Positions 56,516-63,370 of a DNA stretch of 64,000 bases are shown here, piece by piece; the stretch's first letter is position 1, and each line of letters opens with the position of its first letter. A model generated the notes under the pieces. It was not told where the DNA came from. It worked only from the letters and a program-made list of their open reading frames with translations, and made no database searches. This DNA comes from Enterocola sp045654205 (GTDB taxonomy: Bacteria; Bacteroidota; Bacteroidia; Bacteroidales; Paludibacteraceae), in the NCBI GenBank assembly GCA_045654205.1, contig JAZOMZ010000025.1, positions 1 to 64,000 on the forward strand, read 5' to 3'. A program made the translations under genes and the position numbers.

Positions 56516-57154
56516 TTTTAACTTCCACTCCTTGAACATAGTCATAAGTTGTGGATTCTTCTCATTCATTAGTCTTGCTTTCTCTTTGGCTGTGAGGCTG
56601 AGGTTGTTTGCTGCAGATTTATCAAGATTTATAACAACATTTATGTAATCGTTCTTTACGTCGTTGCATAAGTGTTGTTTTAGTAAATCCATGTTTTCTT
56701 GTAGTTTGTGTTCTACAATACTACTGGTAACGGTAACTTTTACTTCTGTACCGTTTATTTCTGGCTCTTTACTGAAAATATAGTGAATATCAGGTAGTTG
56801 TGGTATTCTTTTTGAGAATGTTAGCCAAGAAGCACCTAGCTGGTCTGCTGTGAAGGTGTTGTTTCTTAAGTTTTGGTTTTGGGCATTGTTGTCTTCTGCA
56901 CCTGCGTTTCTGCCAAGCAAAAGTTTGCTTAATTTTCCTTTGTTGTCACTATTTATAATAGTGGTTTTCTTTGGTGGAGCAGGGGCTTCCTCTGCTTTTG
57001 GCATTGGAACTGTAGGCATAGGTTTTGGTTGCGCAGATTGAGTCTGTGCTTGTTGGGTTGCTACAGCATTTACAGTAAAGAATGGTAGAATAGCAGATTT
57101 GTTATTTTTCTTCCTTAGGAATTTACTTTTTTTTTTACATCCATAAGTTGACAC
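56507..57154 (-). CDS. dnaX: dnaX tau-specific C-terminal part, in the -1 frame
   Basis: This open frame joins the gamma-like DnaX frame through a run of ten A (57127-57136). Read from the run, about 206 residues follow: a Lys-rich junction, a Pro/Ala/Gln linker, and a conserved C-terminal domain (from about WLTFSKRIPQLPDIHYIFS to the end) as found in Bacteroidota tau. The frame opens formally with GTG at 57154, but that codon lies inside the other frame and is unlikely to start translation. A -1 shift, or one extra A by polymerase slippage, would give a 573-residue DnaX. Its end overlaps rsmE by 9 bp. Confidence 0.8.
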   Translation of the reverse strand: MSTYGCKKKSKFLRKKNNKSAILPFFTVNAVATQQAQTQSAQPKPMPTVPMPKAEEAPAPPKKTTIINSDNKGKLSKLLLGRNAGAEDNNAQNQNLRNNTFTADQLGASWLTFSKRIPQLPDIHYIFSKEPEINGTEVKVTVTSSIVEHKLQENMDLLKQHLCNDVKNDYINVVINLDKSAANNLSLTAKEKARLMNEKNPQLMTMFKEWKLKLY

Positions 57155-58227
57155 ATACGGATGATAAGAAGTTCTAGTAGGAGTCTCTTGTTTTTGCTTT
57201 GTTTGTATTCAAGCTCAGCTTGGTTACAAAGTTCTAGTGCGTCAAGAAGGAAATCTTGAGGAATAATTTCTGCTTGTTTTAAGTATCTTTCTCTTATGCC
57301 TGCACCCACGTTAAGCAAACTAGCTGTTTCTGGATTTTTACTTACAAGTAGGTCACGGGTGTGTTCTAGCATACCAGATATGATATTGCCTACTTCAAAA
57401 CCTTTGTTCAAAATTTCGTTTACTAGGATAAGCGCAGGAGAAATCTGCATATCAAAGCAGTTTTGAGTTAGTTTGAAGTAGTAGTCGTAGTCTAGAATGT
57501 TTAGGTTTTCTACTACGTTTTTGTATGTGATGTTTTTACCGCAGAAACTTACTACTTGGTCGAAAGTAGAAAGAGCATCGCGCATACCACCGTCGGACTT
57601 CACTGCAATCACGTTTAGAGCGTCTTCTTCTGCAGTGATACCTTCTTTTTCAGCTATGCTTTTTAGATGATTTACAGTGTCGTTTACGCTAATGCGATTG
57701 AAATCATACACTTGGCAACGAGAAAGAATAGTTGGAAGAATCTTGTTCTTTTCGGTAGTTGCAAGAATGAAAATAGCATATGAAGGTGGCTCTTCAAGTG
57801 TTTTAAGGAATGCGTTGAACGCTGCTTGAGATAGCATGTGCACCTCGTCGATGATATATACGCTATACGAGCCCATTTGAGGTGGGATGCGTACTTGGTC
57901 TACAAGTTCACGTATGTTTTCTACGCTGTTGTTTGATGCAGCGTCTAGTTCGTGGATGTTGTATGAACGACCTTCGTTGAATGCGATACAAGATTCACAT
58001 TTGTTGCAAGGCTCACTTGAAGTAGTGTCGGTGCAGTTGATAGCTTTTGCTAATATACGTGCAGTAGTGGTTTTTCCTACACCACGTGGACCGCAGAAAA
58101 GATATGCGTGAGCTATTTTTTTAGACTCAATGGCATTTTTTAGGGTAGTAACCAAAGAAGATTGACCCACAACCATATCAAAGGTGGTAGGACGATACTT
58201 TCTAGCTGATACTATAAAATTTTCCAT
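57115..58227 (-). CDS. dnaX: DNA polymerase III gamma/tau, gamma-length reading frame
   Basis: This clamp-loader ATPase has 370 residues: an AAA+ domain with Walker A CGPRGVGKTT near residues 45-54, a four-cysteine zinc site (CTDTTSSEPCNKCESC), Walker B YSVYIIDEVHML and the SRC arginine-finger motif LPTILSRCQVYDF. The clamp-loader collar domain runs to about 365. The frame ends five codons after an A10 run (MDVKKKVNS stop), giving a gamma-sized product without the polymerase-binding C-terminus. Its own promoter lies 28 bp upstream. Confidence 0.93.
   Translation of the reverse strand: MENFIVSARKYRPTTFDMVVGQSSLVTTLKNAIESKKIAHAYLFCGPRGVGKTTTARILAKAINCTDTTSSEPCNKCESCIAFNEGRSYNIHELDAASNNSVENIRELVDQVRIPPQMGSYSVYIIDEVHMLSQAAFNAFLKTLEEPPSYAIFILATTEKNKILPTILSRCQVYDFNRISVNDTVNHLKSIAEKEGITAEEDALNVIAVKSDGGMRDALSTFDQVVSFCGKNITYKNVVENLNILDYDYYFKLTQNCFDMQISPALILVNEILNKGFEVGNIISGMLEHTRDLLVSKNPETASLLNVGAGIRERYLKQAEIIPQDFLLDALELCNQAELEYKQSKNKRLLLELLIIRMCQLMDVKKKVNS
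57127..57136 (-). promoter_or_regulatory. Putative frameshift/slippage site in dnaX
   Basis: On the minus strand ten A are followed by G, read GTA AAA AAA AAA GTA in frame 0 and AAA AAA AAA AGT in the -1 frame. Both the A-AAA-AAG-type tRNA slip and transcriptional slippage are possible at such a run. No strong hairpin is seen just downstream. Confidence 0.6.
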
Positions 58228-58254
58228 AGAGTCGTGCTTAATTTTTTGCTATCG

Positions 58255-58262
58255 CAAATGTA
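58255..58262 (-). promoter_or_regulatory. Promoter of dnaX
   Basis: The minus-strand TACATTTG lies with TTTG at 58282-58285, 19 bp upstream. Confidence 0.65.
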
Positions 58263-58309
58263 GTGATTTTTTTATTTATTGCAAAAAAACATAAGAGAGA
58301 TTTGTTAAC

Positions 58310-58342
58310 AAAAAAATCCGCAGTCGTGGTTGGCTGCGGATT
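58310..58342 (-). terminator. Terminator of the surface-protein operon
   Basis: A 9-bp GC-rich stem (58315-58323 with 58334-58342, 10-nt loop) is followed on the minus strand by a T run. It lies downstream of the FISUMP gene and upstream of the dnaX promoter. Confidence 0.8.
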
Positions 58343-58350
58343 GGAGATGC

Positions 58351-58370
58351 GGACACTGCGCACAGTGTCC
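58351..58370. repeat. GGACACTG palindromic hairpin
   Basis: An 8-bp inverted repeat, GGACACTG-CGCA-CAGTGTCC, stands directly beside the terminator. It may be a second terminator stem or a dispersed palindromic element. Only one copy lies in this window. Confidence 0.5.
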
Positions 58371-58388
58371 CTACATTTTTTATAACAA

Positions 58389-58469
58389 TTATTTAATCAT
58401 CACTTTAACAATGTCGTTTTCTATAGATACAAGGTAAACACCTGGTTGTAGACTGCCGTTGAATGATGT
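58389..58469 (-). pseudogene. Orphan end of a type IX secretion C-terminal signal
   Basis: Directly after the stop codon of the FISUMP gene, the same frame continues for 26 codons (TSFNGSLQPGVYLVSIEND, then IVKVMIK) to a second stop at 58389. The pattern Gly-x-Tyr-Leu-Val, an acidic turn, then Lys-Val-x-Ile-Lys at the very end is that of a type A sorting domain. Only the last third of such a domain is left. It is read here as a remnant, not a gene. Confidence 0.6.
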
Positions 58470-59636
58470 TTAAGGTAATACTGCACGTACAGATAGCCCA
58501 CGATAACGTGAAAAATTTCTTTCACCTGTTCCTAAGTTGTTGAAATTAAAAACGCGCGAACTGTTATTATAATAACGAGAACTACTCCAATAGTCTCCAC
58601 ATACTCCTGCATCTATTGTGCTAGAATAATCTTTGAATCCTGCTGCAGGAAGGAATATCGATTTCCCATTTTGTTTGCTAGTTACCTTACATCCTCTTAC
58701 ACCGTTAACTGTAGTCCATGTCCAAGTACATTTTGTGCGAAGTTCATCTTGTTCTTCTTTAGTAGGCATTCGCCAATCACCTCCCCAGTTTACGTTTGCT
58801 GCATCCTTGTTTAGTGGTAATGTGGCAGGATTACTTGAATAATAATAGTTAGAACTTTTATAACTAGACTTAGGTGAAGTTTCTCCCCAAGCATAATAAT
58901 TACCATAATCTTCTGGTGAGGTTGCACCTATATTCATTGTTGCCCATTTTACAGAAAGTCCCAAATCGACATATTGATAACCATTTGCATCTGATCCTCC
59001 TTGTCCTATATCTTCTAATGAAGCATACCACTTGCCATTGTAATAGTATGGTTTAGATAGGTCTATTTCTAAGTCATCTGTTTGCTCAAGAGAACGCCCG
59101 CTATTAAATATGATATAATTAACATTATATTCAAAGATGTCATAAGACCAGATTTCGTAACCATTATAGTTTAGACCTATTTCTAAAGTAGCTTCTTCGC
59201 CTGGCCATGAAAGGACTCCAGCATCTAGACCGCTTCCATATTCTTCACTGTCATTCCAAATATATGCATATACTGTATTCCATTCTGGTGTGTTTACGAA
59301 ATATAATTTGTTTGACTTTGGTTCAGTGAGTTCGAAACTTTTCTCATCTCCATAAATTATTCCGTACTCATGTTTTGCATAAGCTCTTACATAATATGTT
59401 GTCCCGTAAACTAATTCGGTTAGTTTACATGAGAATGAGCCTAAACCAGAACCATTTTTTACTATATTATCATCAATTGTTGGTTCTGGAGATGTACTAT
59501 AACAAATACCTCGTTCTGTAACACTAACAGCATTTTCAGAAGCTGTTATGGTGGATGAACATATTACAGAGCTTAAGTTTAGTCTATTGATTGTACCAGT
59601 TTCTACTACTGGAAGTTCTAGTGTTTTATACACCAT
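58470..59636 (-). pseudogene. 3' part of a frameshifted surface lipoprotein (CBM26-like and FISUMP domains)
   Basis: The 388-codon open frame is the downstream half of the gene starting at 60616. In frame from just before its first ATG it completes a fibronectin-like unit. It then has a further unit (about 15-103, TERGICYSTSPEPT to TTYYVRAYAKHE), a CBM26-like starch-binding module (about 110-207; LYFVNTPEWNTVYAYIWN, YIIFNSG, PYYYNGKWY) and a FISUMP/DUF1566-type domain (about 220-388; WATMNIGATSPEDYGNYYAWGE-like start, ending GLSVRAVLP). There is no signal peptide, so it is unlikely to be made as a functional product by itself. Confidence 0.8.
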
Positions 59637-59668
59637 TTCTTCACCATAAACGATAGAACCCTCATCGT

Positions 59669-60616
59669 CTATAGCATAAGGTCTAATGTAATATGTAGTA
59701 ATGTAGTACCAAGAATGAGTTCTGATAATACGTATTCAAAAGTACCTAGGCCTGTGCCACATGGGAGAGTCATACTTGAAGTTATATTAGGATTTGTAGT
59801 AGTTCCATAACAAAAACCTCTTTCTGTAACATTACATGTGCCACTAGATATAACTTCTGCACTTAATTTAATAGAGTTGATATCTATTATAGTTAACTCA
59901 TTTGATGTAACTGTAGGAGCAGATTTGGTTCTTATCTCTAGAACTTCGCCATATGCTCCTGAAGAAGATGAATTTTTAGCATAGGCACGTACCCAATATG
60001 TAGTGTTTGGCTTAAGATCTGTAATTTCAATTGTATGTTTCCCTTTTGTCATCTTTGAGGCACTAACATAGTAATTTGAATTATATGGTGGAATACTATT
60101 TGTAGATGAATATAACACACCTAAATAATCAACTGTAGAACTTTCTGTGCTACCTAATGAGCTAAGTTCTATTTCAACGTTGAAAGAAGTTGTTGTAGCC
60201 TCACTCACAGATAATGTTTTGACCCTTGGTGGAGTGGGAGTTGTAAATGAGAATTCTTCACCATAGATTGTGCCGGTTATATTACTTGCAAAAGCCTTGG
60301 CATAATATGTAGTAGAGTCTTCTAGACCCTTTAAAATGCAATAAAAAGAAGAATAACCTTTATTTGTTGCATAACATACTCTATCATCAGAAGTTACATC
60401 TTGTTTGGTACTATAATAGAAACCACATGTTGCATTAGTTATACTATGGTGTTCCCCATCACTGTATGCAGTTAATTTTGTGTTACCATTTTCAAATCTT
60501 ACATAACTCTGATATATATTTATGGGATAAATTCTTACTTCTTCTACACATCCCCATAAACATAGGAATAAAGATATAAATGTTATAATAGCGATATGTT
60601 TCAAATATTTTTTCAT
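59669..60616 (-). pseudogene. 5' part of a frameshifted surface lipoprotein (fibronectin-like repeats)
   Basis: The 315-codon frame has a lipoprotein signal (LFLCLWGC, Cys23) and two complete fibronectin-like units ending TTYYAKAFASN and TTYWVRAYAKN. A third unit breaks off at LILGTT. There an exact 8-bp tandem duplication (ATGTAGTA at 59693-59700 and 59701-59708 on the plus strand) shifts the frame and adds a 12-residue false tail. Removing one copy restores YYIRPYAIDDEGSIVYGEE and joins the downstream frame, giving a protein of about 710 residues. A truncated lipoprotein could still be made. It is 12 bp after the helix-barrel gene. Confidence 0.82.
59693..59708. repeat. 8-bp tandem duplication causing the frameshift
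   Basis: ATGTAGTA is present twice in a row. Deleting one copy restores the consensus GTTYYIRPYA of the fibronectin-like repeat in the minus-strand frame. Confidence 0.85.
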
Positions 60617-60628
60617 TTTCTTTATTTT

Positions 60629-61741
60629 TTAAAAACAATAACCAATACCTATTTTAGCTTCAGGGGAATAGGCATCATCATTAGCAATCATAGAGTAACC
60701 TGCTGATATAGCAAAACCCTTGATATTTCCCATCAACCCGATTTCAAAGACTACGCCATTATAAACAGTACTATTGTTGAAATATTTTACCCATTGGCCA
60801 TTGGCTGTTTCACAGAATGCTCCACGGTATCCATATCCCAGACCTGTATATGCGTAAAGTGGAATGCCCATTCTAACAACACCACCTACAGTAGCTTCCA
60901 ATCGTGTATATTTTATCTCTCCTGTATAAAATAGAGGTCCAGGTCCGAGACCTCCTTCAAATCCCCAACCGTAATAATCGTAATTGCCATTATAATCTGA
61001 ATCAAATTTGAATCCAAAATTGCTCATTGCACTTACATAGAATCCAAATTGTTTTACTCTTGCATAGGTTAAACCGAAGGCATAGTCTGGAGAGGAAGAA
61101 AGTCCCGCATTTGCCATTATAAAATTACACCATGGAATAGAGGCAAATTTAGCTTTCATTTCCTCTTTTTTTCTTTCTCTATTTAGTCTTGCTTGCTCCT
61201 TTGCAAGTTCTTTTTCTAATTCTTTTTGAGCTTCTTCCTCATTTTTTAGTTTAAGACGTTCTGCTACAACTTCTTTTATTTGTTCATCTTCCAATCTTGC
61301 TTTTTCAGCTCTTTTTTCAGCCTCTATGCGTGCTTTCTCTGCTTCTTGACGTACTTTTTCTGCTTCTAAACGCTTGCGTTCGGCTTCTGCTTCTTGTTTT
61401 TTTCGTTTCTCCTCAGCTTTACGCTCCGCTTCTAGTCTAGCTTGCTCTGCTTTCCTTTCGGCTTCGAGCCTAGCTTGCTCAGCTTTTTTCTCAGCTTCTA
61501 GCTTTTCTTGTTCTGCACGGATACGCTCTTCTTCCGCCTTCTTCTTTGCTAGTTCTTCTTGTTTCTTGCGTTCTTTTTCCGCTTCTTCTTGTGCTTTTTT
61601 CTCAGCTTCGATGCGTTCTAATTCCAATTGTTCTGTCAATGTCATACCATTGGATGGTAAAATAACACTACGTGAAAATTGTGCCAAGCTTATGCTCGAC
61701 ACAATACACAAGAAAGATAATAACAATACTATCTTTTTCAT
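60629..61741 (-). CDS. Long charged-helix plus outer-membrane beta-barrel protein
   Basis: The family is not recognised. The 370-residue protein has a signal peptide ending LAQ (residue 21). About 160 residues of uninterrupted Glu/Lys/Arg/Ala-rich helix (about 37-199) follow, including two exact 11-residue units KAEQARLEAER at 86-96 and 97-107. The C-terminal part (about 204-370) is Gly/Tyr/aromatic-rich with alternating strands and ends in IGIGYCF, a terminal aromatic as in outer-membrane barrels. The helix, if straight, would be about 24 nm, roughly the width of the periplasm. It is coupled with a lipoprotein gene 18 bp upstream and the repeat lipoprotein 12 bp downstream. Confidence 0.8.
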   Translation of the reverse strand: MKKIVLLLSFLCIVSSISLAQFSRSVILPSNGMTLTEQLELERIEAEKKAQEEAEKERKKQEELAKKKAEEERIRAEQEKLEAEKKAEQARLEAERKAEQARLEAERKAEEKRKKQEAEAERKRLEAEKVRQEAEKARIEAEKRAEKARLEDEQIKEVVAERLKLKNEEEAQKELEKELAKEQARLNRERKKEEMKAKFASIPWCNFIMANAGLSSSPDYAFGLTYARVKQFGFYVSAMSNFGFKFDSDYNGNYDYYGWGFEGGLGPGPLFYTGEIKYTRLEATVGGVVRMGIPLYAYTGLGYGYRGAFCETANGQWVKYFNNSTVYNGVVFEIGLMGNIKGFAISAGYSMIANDDAYSPEAKIGIGYCF

Positions 61742-61759
61742 CTCAATAAAATTCTAAGT

Positions 61760-62254
61760 TTATTTCTTCTTAAATAAGCTAAATATTCCACCTTCTTGTT
61801 TTGGTGCTGATGTTGTTTTTCCTTCACCTTTATATTCTAGAATCCATTTGTCTTCTGGAGTTGCATTTCTATAGTTTTGGTATGATGCAGGATAACCTGT
61901 AACTGAAATAACTAGATACATATTGGCATCTGTTTGAATCTCTACTATAGGTGCAACTAATACATCTGCATTATTAGATTTAACAGCATTGTTGATTACA
62001 ATTTGTTTTTCTTTCTCTGCAATAGCATGTATTTCAGCATCAGTTTTTGTGTTAACTTTCACGTTAATACGTTCTGCATAACTAATTTTTTCCTTTGAAA
62101 CCTTCAAATCTGCTATTAATGGTGCGGTAAACACTGATTGTGTAGGTTCAATTGTTCTGTACTCTACTGCGCTGTAGTTCTTTGCTTTTGGTGCTGCACA
62201 AGAACTTAAAATTACTGCCACAATGGCTCCTAATAAAAATAATTTTGATTTCAT
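61760..62254 (-). CDS. Hypothetical lipoprotein
   Basis: The 164-residue protein has a lipoprotein signal (VAVILSSC, Cys19) and a mixed alpha/beta body. A stretch resembles DUF-type lipoproteins of Bacteroidales: ADLKVSKEKISYAERINVKV, then ADVLVAPIVEIQTDANMYLVISVTGYPASYQNYR. It ends in a Lys-rich tail (GGIFSLFKKK). Function is unknown. It is first in the surface operon, with a good promoter 26 bp upstream. Confidence 0.8.
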   Translation of the reverse strand: MKSKLFLLGAIVAVILSSCAAPKAKNYSAVEYRTIEPTQSVFTAPLIADLKVSKEKISYAERINVKVNTKTDAEIHAIAEKEKQIVINNAVKSNNADVLVAPIVEIQTDANMYLVISVTGYPASYQNYRNATPEDKWILEYKGEGKTTSAPKQEGGIFSLFKKK

Positions 62255-62279
62255 AATATTGTAAATTTTAATTAATGGA

Positions 62280-62287
62280 CAAAGGTA
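62280..62287 (-). promoter_or_regulatory. Promoter of the surface-protein operon
   Basis: The minus-strand TACCTTTG lies with TTTG at 62308-62311, 20 bp upstream. Confidence 0.65.
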
Positions 62288-62349
62288 TTTTAAGTTGTAA
62301 ATATTTGCAAAGCCCTATTTGGCCCTAATTTCATTTGTTGTTAAACACA

Positions 62350-62388
62350 AAAAGTCGCTATCTTGCACTAGGCAAAACAGCGACTTTT
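62350..62388. terminator. Terminator-like hairpin
   Basis: A 10-bp stem (AAAAGTCGCT at 62350-62359 with AGCGACTTTT at 62379-62388) closes a 19-nt loop that itself holds TTGC/GCAA. Short T runs follow on both strands. No gene ends directly beside it, so it may mark the border of lost DNA. Confidence 0.5.
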
Positions 62389-62424
62389 ATTTGGTAAAAG
62401 CACACAAGATACTACACTAAACGC

Positions 62425-62497
62425 GTATGTATGTATGTATGTATGTATGTATGTATGTATGTATGTATGTATGTATGTATGTATGTATGTATGTATG
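62425..62497. repeat. GTAT tetranucleotide microsatellite, about 18 copies
   Basis: Seventy-three bases consist of unbroken GTAT units, about 18.25 copies, followed by CGGCGGCGATGCATCCGTGCATA. An open frame through it (repeating MYVC) is an artefact of the repeat. Such long tetranucleotide tracts are rare in bacterial chromosomes and are prone to slippage. Confidence 0.97.
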
Positions 62498-62640
62498 CGG
62501 CGGCGATGCATCCGTGCATACATAAAGCATTCTTAATATTTAACATTGCATTTCTCATACCCTACAAAAGTAGTAAAGATAAATGGTTTTTACAAATTTT
62601 AAGAAATGTTTTTTTGTAGGTGAGTTTATAGTATTGTGAA
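62498..62640. other. Intergenic stretch without recognised feature
   Basis: The stretch between the microsatellite and the decayed nuclease gene holds a short inverted repeat ATGCATCCGTGCAT near 62506-62519 and otherwise AT-rich DNA. I see no gene, tRNA or clear promoter in it. The surrounding gene-free zone runs from 62255 to about 62640. Confidence 0.5.
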
Positions 62641-62648
62641 AAATTCTG

Positions 62649-62656
62649 TAACTTTG
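62649..62656 (+). promoter_or_regulatory. Possible -7 box before the nuclease remnant
   Basis: TAACTTTG matches TAnnTTTG but has no -33 element at the usual distance. It may equally be part of the old coding sequence. Confidence 0.25.
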
Positions 62657-62661
62657 TGAAG

Positions 62662-63291
62662 TTAACTTCAGTAAAATGAGGAACTATTACTTAGTGCTTG
62701 GCATGTGGGTGGGTATGTTTCTGCAAAACTAAAGAGTGAGGAATGGGGTAGTAAGGTTGTAACTCAACTCTCTGAGTATATCCGCTCAAAACGTCCTGAT
62801 ATTAAAGGTTATAGTAGGAGAAATATTTATAATCTGGTAATGTTTTATGATGAATATTCGTCAGATAACTTTACTATGATAGTAGAAAAATATTTGAGTC
62901 CTGAATTTGTGCAGACAGCGTCTGCACAAATTCAAATAAGTGAAAATCAGCAGTGTAACGATGTTATTACAATTGGTTTTCTAGAAACTTATCCTAATGC
63001 TCCGAGATTTTTCAAAGATACATTGTATGTTGATTTTCTAGGTTACCAACTAAACATAGTGAATCTAAACTAAAATTAGATAGGGATGTAAAACGTTCTA
63101 ATGAAAATCCTTCTATAGGAATAATTCTTTGTCCAGAATCAGATAAGGTGGTCGTGGAATATGCTATGAGTCGCAGTATGAGTCCTACAATGATAGCAGA
63201 ATATAAACGCATCCTTATTCCACAAGAGCGAATGCAGAAACAATTCAACGAGTTTTGTCAGTGTTTTGTAGAAGAAAAGGTAAGTAAATAA
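62662..63291 (+). pseudogene. Decayed DUF1016/YhcG-type PD-(D/E)XK nuclease gene
   Basis: Three blocks of one DUF1016 protein are visible. Near 62662-62679, SV(N)EEL is shifted by one extra A in AAAA. At 62678-63040 the N-terminal domain reads ELLLSAWHVGGYVSAKLKS, then RRNIYNLVMFYDEYS and FFKDTLYVDFL. At 63043-63288 the C-terminal end reads LPTKHSESKLK directly joined to LDRDVKRSNENPSIGIILC, then VVVEYAMSRSMSPTMIAEYK. The nuclease core normally between these last two parts, roughly 100 residues, is missing, and one base is lost near 63043. Intact relatives often sit in restriction-modification or defence islands. It is not functional as a nuclease. Confidence 0.85.
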
Positions 63292-63325
63292 ATATAAGTG
63301 AGAAAAAGATAGTGGTGTTCAAGTA

Positions 63326-63353
63326 AGATTTGGCACCCGCGAGTGCCAAATCT
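63326..63353. terminator. Hairpin between nuclease remnant and pepD
   Basis: An 11-bp perfect inverted repeat (AGATTTGGCAC with GTGCCAAATCT, loop CCGCGA) lies 17 bp beyond the pepD stop. A T run lies 13 bp further on the plus strand, but none follows on the minus strand. It could be a palindromic element or a weak terminator. Confidence 0.5.
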
Positions 63354-63370
63354 CTATGTCCTATATTTTT

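Noticed and set aside
57137..57154. GTG start for a separate gene encoding the tau tail
   Set aside because: The codon lies inside the DnaX collar-domain frame. The tail only makes sense when joined to DnaX at the A run.
62425..62497. CRISPR-like array
   Set aside because: The 4-bp units have no spacers and no cas genes lie nearby. It is a microsatellite.
62431..62619. 62-codon open frame MYVC-repeat on the plus strand
   Set aside because: It is only the GTAT microsatellite read in one frame. There is no homology, ribosome site or sensible product.
63012..63248. Minus-strand open frame across the nuclease remnant
   Set aside because: The plus strand gives clear DUF1016 similarity in the same region. 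The minus frame has no recognisable features.
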